A DNA stretch of 64,000 bases from the NCBI GenBank assembly GCA_965227065.1, contig CBDDFN010000020.1:496001-560000 (forward strand). The letters run 5' to 3'. Source of the stretch: CBDDFN01 sp965227065. GTDB taxonomy: Bacteria > Pseudomonadota > Alphaproteobacteria > SPJN01. Both the position numbers and the translations under genes were made by a program. The notes under the pieces were generated by a model, which saw only the letters and a list, made by a program, of their open reading frames with translations, was not told where the DNA came from and made no database searches. Positions 57,985-64,000 of this stretch are shown here, piece after piece. Position 1 is the stretch's first letter; each line of letters begins with the position of its first letter.

Positions 57985-58713
57985 ATGCGCCGCGATCATC
58001 GCCCCTTCTGGCTCAAAGAGCTTGATGGCCATCTAAACCGGGCCTATGTCCGCCATTTCATCAAGCCCCGTGTCGATGAATTGGGGGAGCCTGCGTTCAT
58101 CGCCAATGCGCGCTATTTCGAACCGACGGGAAAGAATATCCGCATCGGGCCAAACCTTTATGCGGTTGGAATGCCCGACAAGCCGATCCGGGTGGCGGTC
58201 TTTCCCAACACCACGTTTGAAGACGCGCATATCACCATCGGCCGCAATGTCTTGTTGTCACCGGGAACGCGGATCACCGCGGCGCAATCGATCATCATTG
58301 AAGACAATGTGATGTTCGCCCAGCAAAGCTATGTTACCGACGCTGACTGGCACTTTCTGTATCACCGGGAATTGCCGCTGGGCGAAACCGGCCCCATCCG
58401 CATCAAGCAAAATGCCTGGATTGGAGACTGCGCGACGGTCTTGAAAGGTGTCACGGTTGGTGAAAATTCGGTTGTCGGCGCAGGCGCAGTTGTGACCAAG
58501 GACGTGCCGGACAATGTGGTCGTGGCGGGCAATCCTGCACGCATCGTGAAGGAGCTTGATCCCGAACGCGAGATGACCACGCGGGCCAATCTGTTTGACC
58601 GGCCTGATCTTGATTTTGGCCAGTGGGTCAAAGACCTCGACCGGCTGTCGCTGCACGGTAATACGGTCAGGGGCTGGTTGCGGGCGAAATTCTTCCCAAG
58701 GGTTGGCGACTAG
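57985..58713 (+). CDS. Hexapeptide-repeat acyltransferase (left-handed beta-helix)
   Basis: This 242-residue protein has a left-handed beta-helix made of hexapeptide repeats: ITIGRNVLLSPGTRITAAQS, then IIIEDNVMFAQQSYVTDADW and IRIKQNAWIGDCATVLKGVT. The end motif VVGAGAVVTKDVPDNVVVAG continues into NPARIVKEL. It is of the maltose/galactoside O-acetyltransferase and CatB type, in which acetyl-CoA binds between subunits of a trimer and a His acts as base. The acceptor is unknown. It begins with ATG 57985 behind AAGAGAG. Its stop overlaps the convergent znuB gene by four bases. Confidence 0.88.
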   Translation: MRRDHRPFWLKELDGHLNRAYVRHFIKPRVDELGEPAFIANARYFEPTGKNIRIGPNLYAVGMPDKPIRVAVFPNTTFEDAHITIGRNVLLSPGTRITAAQSIIIEDNVMFAQQSYVTDADWHFLYHRELPLGETGPIRIKQNAWIGDCATVLKGVTVGENSVVGAGAVVTKDVPDNVVVAGNPARIVKELDPEREMTTRANLFDRPDLDFGQWVKDLDRLSLHGNTVRGWLRAKFFPRVGD

Positions 58714-59519
58714 CGTTCAATCGCCCGGGTCGATCCGATCAGCGACAGCGCAAACAAAAGTGCGGCACTGGCCACAATGGCCGGGCCGGTGGGAATGTCG
58801 ACGGCAAAGCTTGCCCCCAATCCACCGGTCACTGCGACCATGCCGGTCAGCGCTGCGAAGATTGCCATCTGTTCAGGGCTGGAGGCAAAACGCCGGGCGG
58901 TGGCGGCGGGAATGACCAGCAGCGCATTTATCAAAAGCGCGCCAACGGCTTGCACGCCAATCGCCACGGTCGCCGCGATCAAGCCCATGAACAGCAAACG
59001 GGTCAAACCGCTTTCCAATCCTTCCGCGCGTGACAGTTCAGGATGCAGGGTCAGCGCGATCAGGCTGTTCCATTGTGACATCAGAACCCCAAGCCCGATC
59101 ACAGCAAGTGCTGCAATCCCGGCCAGCCGAATCCAGCTTGTCGCCAGAATGTCGCCGAACAGATAAGCCTCAAGCCCGCCGGGAATTTTGGGGGTGAGGG
59201 CAATCAGAATGAGGCCCAGGGCAAAACCGGAATGTGAAATCACGCTCAAAATCGTGTCGCGGGCCAGGTGTGATGCCCCTTCAAGCGCCACAAATATTCC
59301 GGCAAAGCCGAACAGAATGACGATCAAGCCAAGCGGCGCACCGGCCCCAAGCGCAAGGCCCGCACCGATGCCCAGCAATGCAGTATGGGCCAGCGCATCG
59401 CCGAAAAATGCCATTTTGCGCCACACGACAAAACAGCCGAGCGGACCGGCCAGGGCGGCCACCGCAAGCCCGGTCAGCAAGGCGCGCTGGGCGAAGGGTT
59501 CTGTCAGTAGGTTCAGCAT
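58710..59519 (-). CDS. znuB: ZnuB, zinc ABC transporter permease
   Basis: The protein is 269 residues from ATG 59519, the usual size of ABC-3 permeases. About eight membrane helices are present. Family segments are FVVWRKMAFFGDALAHTALL near the N-terminus, HSGFALGLILIAL, YLFGDILATSW and the C-terminal GVQAVGALLINALLVIPAAT. These proteins carry Zn2+ or Mn2+ across the inner membrane with an ATPase (ZnuC) and a binding protein (ZnuA). Here znuA is divergent and shares a Zur-like site, which favours zinc. No znuC or zur gene is in the window. The longer upstream frame crosses the Zur site and was not used. Confidence 0.9.
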   Translation of the reverse strand: MLNLLTEPFAQRALLTGLAVAALAGPLGCFVVWRKMAFFGDALAHTALLGIGAGLALGAGAPLGLIVILFGFAGIFVALEGASHLARDTILSVISHSGFALGLILIALTPKIPGGLEAYLFGDILATSWIRLAGIAALAVIGLGVLMSQWNSLIALTLHPELSRAEGLESGLTRLLFMGLIAATVAIGVQAVGALLINALLVIPAATARRFASSPEQMAIFAALTGMVAVTGGLGASFAVDIPTGPAIVASAALLFALSLIGSTRAIER

Positions 59520-59553
59520 GGATGTGCGACGGCGCTTCAACTTGTCAGGTCTG

Positions 59554-59576
59554 GTGATGTTATATATTAACAATGC
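59554..59576. promoter_or_regulatory. Zur box between znuB and znuA
   Basis: The core TGTTATATATTAACA (59558-59572) is an inverted repeat with perfect five-base outer arms. The full 23-base site matches the E. coli Zur consensus (GAAATGTTATA-N-TATAACATTTC) at 16 of 22 fixed positions by my count. It lies in the 76 bases between the divergent znuB and znuA start codons, so one Zur dimer pair could repress both when zinc is sufficient. Confidence 0.78.
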
Positions 59577-59595
59577 CTCGGAAAAGGGCGTGTCA

Positions 59596-60429
59596 GTGAA
59601 ATTTCTTATCAAAATCAAATGGCTGTTGCCGGCGTTGATGATCATTGCCGGGCCGTTGCAGGCCGGGACCTTGAAGGTGGTTGCCTCCATCCCGCCTGTT
59701 CACTCCATCACAGCACAGGTGATGGAAGGGGCCGGCGTTCCCGCCTTGCTGATCAAGGCGCATCAGTCGCCGCATCATTTCAGTTTGAAACCCTCCACGG
59801 CCGCGGCGCTCAATCGCGCGGATGTTATCATCATTGTGCATCCGCATTTGGAAGAGGGGCTGGCACGCGCGCTGGAAGACAAGCAGGACGCGCTGGTCGT
59901 TCTGGTCGATCATGCCGGTGATCCGCATGCCTGGCTTGACCCGCTTGAAGGGGTGGCGATGGCCGCCAAGATTGCCGAAGCCTTGAGCACACGCGACCCC
60001 GCAAACGCCGCGCTCTATCAGGCCAATGCGCGGGCCTTGCAGGTCCGGCTTGGTGCGTTGAAAGATGTCATGGCTGCACAGGTGCGCGCGCATATCAAGG
60101 CGCACTATATTGTTGTGCATGATGGATTTGGCAGTTTTGAACGTGCCATGGGGATCAAGAATATGGGAGCGCTGGCGGCGGATGATCATGTGCCGGCCTC
60201 GGCACGCCGGATCACCGAATTGCGCAAGATGCTCATGGCGCATCCGGGTGCCTGCGTGTTTTCTGAACCGCAATTTCCCGTCGCTCAGGTGCGGTTGCTG
60301 ACCAAGGGAACCGGTGCGCGCCAAGGCCGGCTTGATCCGCTGGGGGCCTCCTTCAGGCCGGGACCTGCCCTTTATGAAGCCATGCTGAAGGCGCTCGCAG
60401 AGGATTTCGCGGCCTGTTTTGAAGGCTAG
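59596..60429 (+). CDS. znuA: ZnuA, zinc ABC transporter substrate-binding protein
   Basis: The protein is 277 residues from GTG 59596 with AAAAGGG seven bases upstream; a GTG at 59590 is also possible. A signal peptide lies at about 1-22 (FLIKIKWLLPALMIIAGPLQAG). The zinc ligands expected in family A-I binding proteins are visible: His in HQSPHHFSLKPS, His in DPHAWLDP and His in VVHDGFGSFERAMGI. The flexible His-rich loop of many ZnuA proteins is absent. It delivers periplasmic zinc to ZnuB. It is divergent from znuB across a Zur box. The frame is open much further upstream, opposite znuB, but that part is not coding. Confidence 0.91.
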   Translation: MKFLIKIKWLLPALMIIAGPLQAGTLKVVASIPPVHSITAQVMEGAGVPALLIKAHQSPHHFSLKPSTAAALNRADVIIIVHPHLEEGLARALEDKQDALVVLVDHAGDPHAWLDPLEGVAMAAKIAEALSTRDPANAALYQANARALQVRLGALKDVMAAQVRAHIKAHYIVVHDGFGSFERAMGIKNMGALAADDHVPASARRITELRKMLMAHPGACVFSEPQFPVAQVRLLTKGTGARQGRLDPLGASFRPGPALYEAMLKALAEDFAACFEG

Positions 60430-61373
60430 CCGAAGCGGCGGGTCAGCCAGCCGATCATCAATTCGATGAGACGCTGGGGCTGCTCGGCCATGGTCCAGTG
60501 GCCGCAATCGTCAATCAGCGCCATTTCCAGATCATCGCAATGGGCTTTCATCGGCTCGGCCAGCCGGGGCGGCAAGAACAGATCATCGGCGGCACAGATT
60601 TGCAGGGCAGGCGTGGTGACACGATCAGGCAGGCCCTCGCTCAAGTGCCAATTGCGGCTCATATTGCGGTACCAGTTGATGGCCGGAGTGAAGCCGGTGC
60701 GTGCAAAGGCATCGGCATAGACGCGTGTGTCTTCCTCCGACAATAAAGCCTCGCCGGGCCAGCTTGCCTCATCAGCGAGGCTTTCCAGCATGCCCAGGGC
60801 CGGACCGCCGTCTTGGGGCTGTGAAGCGCGGACCTTGCGCATGAAAAAGCGCATGGTGCGCAGGGGATCGGCACCAAAGGCGGCATCGGCGATGCCGGGT
60901 TCCTGAAACAGGACGATATACATCTGATCGCCGAACACTTTGCGGTATAGCGCAATCGGGTCCATGTCCCAGCGCGGCTGGTACGGCGTGTTGACGCCGA
61001 TATTGCCGGCCACCCGGTCAGGGTGAAAAACCGGCATGGCCCAGGTGACCAGACCGCCCCAGTCATGACCGGCAAAGACCGCCTTGTCATAGCCATACGC
61101 GGTGAGCAGGCCGCACAGATCGCCCGTAAGATGGGCGATGTCATAGGCATCAAGCGCGGCGGGGCAATCGGTCTGGCCATAGCCGCGCATATCAGGCGCA
61201 AGCACATGAAAGCCCGCATCGGCCAGCGCATGGATCTGGCTGCGCCAGCTATAGGCCAGTTCGGGAAAGCCATGGACCAGCACGACGGGGGGGCGGTCGG
61301 AACGGCTGCCGGTTTCATGGACGGCAAGGCGAATGCCGTTCGCTTCCACAAATGTGGCGCGGGGCCATCTCAC
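60426..61373 (-). CDS. Alpha/beta hydrolase, epoxide-hydrolase-like
   Basis: The protein is 315 residues from GTG 61373, which overlaps the DUF423 stop in a GTGA junction; GTG 61385 is an alternative. The oxyanion motif is VVLVHGFPELAYSWRSQ. The nucleophile elbow is VFAGHDWGGLVTW, with Asp as nucleophile as in epoxide hydrolases and haloalkane dehalogenases. The last His is in DCGHWTMAEQPQRL. The start MRWPRATFVEANGIRLAV is common in epoxide-hydrolase-like proteins. The substrate is unknown. Its 3' end overlaps znuA by four bases. Confidence 0.88.
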   Translation of the reverse strand: MRWPRATFVEANGIRLAVHETGSRSDRPPVVLVHGFPELAYSWRSQIHALADAGFHVLAPDMRGYGQTDCPAALDAYDIAHLTGDLCGLLTAYGYDKAVFAGHDWGGLVTWAMPVFHPDRVAGNIGVNTPYQPRWDMDPIALYRKVFGDQMYIVLFQEPGIADAAFGADPLRTMRFFMRKVRASQPQDGGPALGMLESLADEASWPGEALLSEEDTRVYADAFARTGFTPAINWYRNMSRNWHLSEGLPDRVTTPALQICAADDLFLPPRLAEPMKAHCDDLEMALIDDCGHWTMAEQPQRLIELMIGWLTRRFG

Positions 61374-61738
61374 AGCGTTTTCCACGCCGCCAACGCAAGA
61401 AGCGCCCAGCCGGTCAGAAACAGCAACCCGCCAATCGGTGTGACCATAACCAGCGCGCGGCTTTCAGTGATGCCATAGTGATAGAGCGTGCCGGAAAACA
61501 AGATCATGCCGGCCAGCATGGCCCAGCCCGCCCAATGGGCTGTCTGGCTCTGGCCGAGATGGATGAACAGCCCGATCCCCACCAGCGCCACCGCATGGAT
61601 GAGGTGATAGTGTGCGGCGGTTTCAAAGGTGGCAAAGGCGCGGTCGGCCACCTTGCCTTGCAGCCCGTGGGCCCCGAATGCCCCCAGTGCGACGGCAAGA
61701 AAGCCGTTCACTGCCCCGATCAAAATCCACTGCGCCAT
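61370..61738 (-). CDS. DUF423 membrane protein
   Basis: This 122-residue inner-membrane protein starts at ATG 61738 behind GGAGGCGTGC. Four hydrophobic helices cover almost the whole length. The family opening WILIGAVNGFLAVALGAFGA is followed by HGLQGKVADRAFATFETAAH and YHLIHAVALVGIG. FSGTLYHYGITESRALVMVT and PIGGLLFLTGW come next; all are typical of DUF423 (YgdD-like), whose role is not established. It is co-transcribed with the alpha/beta hydrolase through a four-base overlap and divergent from recX. A longer frame upstream lies opposite recX and was not used. Confidence 0.88.
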   Translation of the reverse strand: MAQWILIGAVNGFLAVALGAFGAHGLQGKVADRAFATFETAAHYHLIHAVALVGIGLFIHLGQSQTAHWAGWAMLAGMILFSGTLYHYGITESRALVMVTPIGGLLFLTGWALLALAAWKTL

Positions 61739-61801
61739 GCACGCCTCCTTTGATAGTGTGTTGCCGACAATGGGCGAATCGGGCGAGCCAAGGCAAGCAC
61801 C

Positions 61802-62392
61802 ATGACCCAACAAAGCGATAAAAACGTACCGCGCAAAAGACGTATTCCGCGCAAGCCGTCCTATGACCGGCTCGAACGCGCAGCCTTTCACCACCTTGAA
61901 CGCTTTGCCTGTTCGGAAAATCAGCTGCGCAAGGTGCTTGAACGCAAGGTCCGACGGGCTGTGCGGTTTCATGATGTTGATGAGGCCCAAGCCCAAGGCT
62001 GGATCGATCAAGTGCTCGCCAAGATGAAGCGGCTGGCGCTGATCGATGATGAAGATTTTGCCGATATGACCGCACGGTCGATGAACCGGCGGGGCAAGGC
62101 GGGCCGGGCTATTCGCTGGTCGCTGAAGCAAAAAGGCGTTGATGAGGCGGTGGCCGACAAGGCGCTTGAAGAGCTTGATGATGATCTGGGCAGCGCTGAC
62201 ATGATTGCGGCCATCACCCTTGTGCGCAAACGCAAGCTTGGGCCGCTGCGCCCGCACGAGCAGCGGGCGGAGTTGCGCGACAAAGATATGGGGGTGCTGG
62301 CCCGGTCAGGCTTTTCGCTTGATCTGGCGCGCCGCGTGCTTGAAGCCGACGATGAAGAGGCGCTTGAGACTATGCTGGATGAACTGGGTTAG
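61802..62392 (+). CDS. recX: RecX family regulatory protein
   Basis: RecX binds RecA filaments and limits RecA activity. This copy has 196 residues with a basic N-terminal extension (about 1-20), then tandem three-helix repeats. Family segments are RLERAAFHHLERFACSENQL, RKVLERKV, LALIDDEDFADMTARSMNRR, then GKAGRAIRWSLKQKGVDEAV and RSGFSLDLARRVLE. No recA gene is adjacent, unlike in many bacteria; separation is common in alphaproteobacteria. It overlaps the convergent RND gene by 23 bases. Confidence 0.85.
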   Translation: MTQQSDKNVPRKRRIPRKPSYDRLERAAFHHLERFACSENQLRKVLERKVRRAVRFHDVDEAQAQGWIDQVLAKMKRLALIDDEDFADMTARSMNRRGKAGRAIRWSLKQKGVDEAVADKALEELDDDLGSADMIAAITLVRKRKLGPLRPHEQRAELRDKDMGVLARSGFSLDLARRVLEADDEEALETMLDELG

Positions 62393-64000
62393 GCACGTCT
62401 TCCGCCGGCCGTTCCATACCGATGGCCTGATCAAAACCTTCCTCACCAATATCAAGCCGGATGAGACCGAAATCATCCAGCACGGTGAAGAAGGCGGGCA
62501 CCATAAACAGCACCATCAAGGTGGCGCTCGACAGGCCGAAGGCGAGCGAGACCACCAGCGGGATGAGGATTTGGGCCTGTACCGATGTTTCGGTCAGGAT
62601 CGGCAGTAGGCCCATCACGGTGGTTGCGGTGGTGAGCAGCACGGGGCGGAAGCGGTCACGGGCCGCCCGCGCCGAGGCATCCGCCACGGTCCATCCCTCC
62701 GACATTCGGAAGCGGATGAAGGTGACAAGCAGGATTGAATTATTGACCACAACACCGGCTAGGCTCGCAAAGCCGACAATGGACGGCATGGAAATATCAA
62801 GCCCGGTGACCAGATGTCCGATCATCACGCCGATAAAGCTGAACGGAATGATCAGGATGACGACTATCGGTTCGAGATAGGACCGGAACTGGAAGGCCAG
62901 CAGCAGATAAACCGCAAACAGTCCGAGCAAGAAGCGCTGGGCAATTGACTTGCCCGAGGTTGCCGCTTCTTCCGCCGCGCCGCCGATCTTAAGGGCAAGC
63001 GTGGGGTAGGTCTGTGCCAGTTTCGGGATCACCTTCTGCGTCATCTCTGCGATGATTTCCTGGGCATTGGCCTGGCCAGTGACATCGCCGACAATCTTGA
63101 CGGCGCGTTCACCGTCGAGCCGTTTAATATGCGCGTAAGAGCGGGTCTCACGCACTTCGGCGACTGTGGTCAGCGGCACAAAGGCGCCCTGGGGGGTGCG
63201 CACGGCAAAGTCATCGAGATCTTCAACGCCGTTGCGGTCCTCTTCAATCAGCTGAACATCAATCTCGAAAGATTCAGAGCCGACCTGCAGCTCTTGTGCG
63301 GTGGCGCCAAAGAATGCGGCGCGCAATTGATTGGCGATGTCGGCCGCCGTCAGGCCCATGGTCTGGGCATCAGGTTTGAGGGTGAGGGAGAATTCGGGCT
63401 TGCCGGGTCTGAGATCGTCAATCACATCGACCACGCCGACATAGGAAACAAGCTCGGCCTTGAACGCTTCGGACGCTGCTTTGAGTTCATCAATGGATAG
63501 GGCGGGCGCAATCAAGGTGAAGTCGAGGACATCGCCGCCGGGCCCGCCCTCAAGCTGGGTGATGGTCAAGGACTGAACATCGGGCAGCTCGCCGATTTTC
63601 TCGCGCCACATATCCTGAAATTCGCGCGCGGTGCCCACCCGGTCTTCCGAGCTTTTGAGTTCGAGAATGAGCGAGGCGACATGGGGGCCGCTTTCATTGG
63701 CGGCGCGGTGAAACCCGATTGAAGTGAACATGCCGACAATAACGCTTTGCTCGCCGGGCTGTTTGAGCCGGTAGACATCATCGGTGCGCCGGGCGGCATC
63801 CTTGATGCGCTCAATCACATCATGGGTCTGATGCACCGGGGTTCCCTGGGGCAGAATGAAACGCGCCTCAAACGTCGCGCCGTCCAGAATGGGGAAGGCC
63901 AGGAACTTGACAATGCCCCCGGCGAACATCGCCATGGCAAGGATCAGCAGGCCCACGACCGACCCTAAAAACAGATAGCGGTGATGCACGACCTGTTCGA
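62370..64000 (-). CDS. RND efflux pump permease, N-terminus cut by window edge
   Basis: The frame is open from the window edge to the stop at 62370, giving about 543 residues, half of a normal 1000-1050-residue AcrB/HAE1-type permease. Visible parts are membrane helix 7 (YLFLGSVVGLLILAMAMFAG), then the second porter region (ARFILPQGTPVHQTHDVIER-type) with PLTTVAEVRETRSYAHIKRL. Helices 8-12 include LGLFAVYLLLAFQFRSYLEP, PFSFIGVMIGHLV and the motif ARAARDRFRPVLLTTATTVM. It exports drugs, metals or lipids with a membrane-fusion partner that must lie outside the window. The last 45 residues are polar and acidic. Confidence 0.9.
   Translation of the reverse strand, partial: EQVVHHRYLFLGSVVGLLILAMAMFAGGIVKFLAFPILDGATFEARFILPQGTPVHQTHDVIERIKDAARRTDDVYRLKQPGEQSVIVGMFTSIGFHRAANESGPHVASLILELKSSEDRVGTAREFQDMWREKIGELPDVQSLTITQLEGGPGGDVLDFTLIAPALSIDELKAASEAFKAELVSYVGVVDVIDDLRPGKPEFSLTLKPDAQTMGLTAADIANQLRAAFFGATAQELQVGSESFEIDVQLIEEDRNGVEDLDDFAVRTPQGAFVPLTTVAEVRETRSYAHIKRLDGERAVKIVGDVTGQANAQEIIAEMTQKVIPKLAQTYPTLALKIGGAAEEAATSGKSIAQRFLLGLFAVYLLLAFQFRSYLEPIVVILIIPFSFIGVMIGHLVTGLDISMPSIVGFASLAGVVVNNSILLVTFIRFRMSEGWTVADASARAARDRFRPVLLTTATTVMGLLPILTETSVQAQILIPLVVSLAFGLSSATLMVLFMVPAFFTVLDDFGLIRLDIGEEGFDQAIGMERPAEDVPNPVHPA

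Noticed and set aside
59188..59595. N-terminal extension of znuA by 136 codons
   Set aside because: It is antisense to znuB and crosses the Zur box; the signal peptide and ribosome-binding site place the start at 59596.
1..64000. CRISPR, prophage, IS element, rRNA or replication origin
   Set aside because: No regular spacer arrays, integrase, transposase, phage structural genes, rRNA sequence or DnaA-box cluster were seen on either strand.

Overview
The window is ordinary, gene-dense chromosome from an alphaproteobacterium, probably an aquatic heterotroph. The class call rests on several things. A TrmFO-type tRNA methyltransferase is present. The uvrA/ssb promoter carries a GTTC-N7-GTTC-like LexA site. 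The order gyrA-coaD-ppi-ppi-queA-tgt is, as I recall it, common in this class. The protein set (CaiB, TonB receptor, HpnN, TamA/TamB, SdhE, MpaB-like) also fits. I cannot place it below class level. No mobile element, prophage, CRISPR array, rRNA operon or origin was seen. Every stretch without a gene is shorter than 300 bases; the longest, 46195-46419, is a divergent promoter region.

Layout. 1-5.5 kb (minus): truncated trmFO, an amidase, and uvrA with an unusual lysine-rich tail. 5.7-13.8 kb (plus): ssb, a methyltransferase, gyrA, coaD, two cyclophilins, queA and tgt, which cover DNA maintenance, CoA synthesis, protein folding and queuosine. 13.9-18.4 kb: an acidic orphan protein with its own promoter and terminator, a TetR regulator followed by an MpaB/DUF2236 protein, a methyltransferase divergent from a MarR regulator, a DUF4345 membrane protein, tRNA-Lys, and a 53-residue membrane protein. 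18.4-20.7 kb (minus): a SYLF-domain protein whose stop codon sits in a triple tandem repeat, and an APH-like kinase/DUF6285 pair. 20.8-28.1 kb: DUF502, recG, sdhE, mfd and a FrnE/DsbA-like oxidoreductase.

28.2-33.3 kb (plus): a tight cluster of SDR, CaiB CoA-transferase, histidine phosphatase and 3-hydroxyisobutyrate dehydrogenase-like genes, then a membrane-anchored glutamate-synthase-like FMN protein. 33.3-39 kb: a second SDR behind stacked inverted repeats, a TonB-dependent receptor, a secreted START protein and a carotenoid oxygenase. 39.2-44.7 kb: tamA-tamB. 44.7-51.8 kb: a GST, an HpnM/MlaC-type protein divergent from an HpnN-type RND lipid transporter, an enoyl-CoA hydratase-like protein, and a lipoprotein of the alkylsulfatase metallo-beta-lactamase class. 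51.8-57.2 kb: a KefB/C-like antiporter, a small exported protein, an orphan response regulator, and a DUF3604 gene broken by two single-base frameshifts. 57.2-64 kb: a methyltransferase, a hexapeptide acyltransferase, znuB and znuA diverging around a good Zur box (no znuC), an alpha/beta hydrolase, DUF423, recX and a truncated RND efflux pump.

No clear new defence or biosynthetic system was found. The best leads are the orphan acidic protein at 13941, the split zinc transporter, the HpnM/HpnN pair away from hopanoid genes, the 28-33 kb CoA cluster, the APH/DUF6285 pair, the basic UvrA tail, and several clean inverted repeats that look like operators. All coordinates and motifs were read by eye; family names come from recognition, not from a search.
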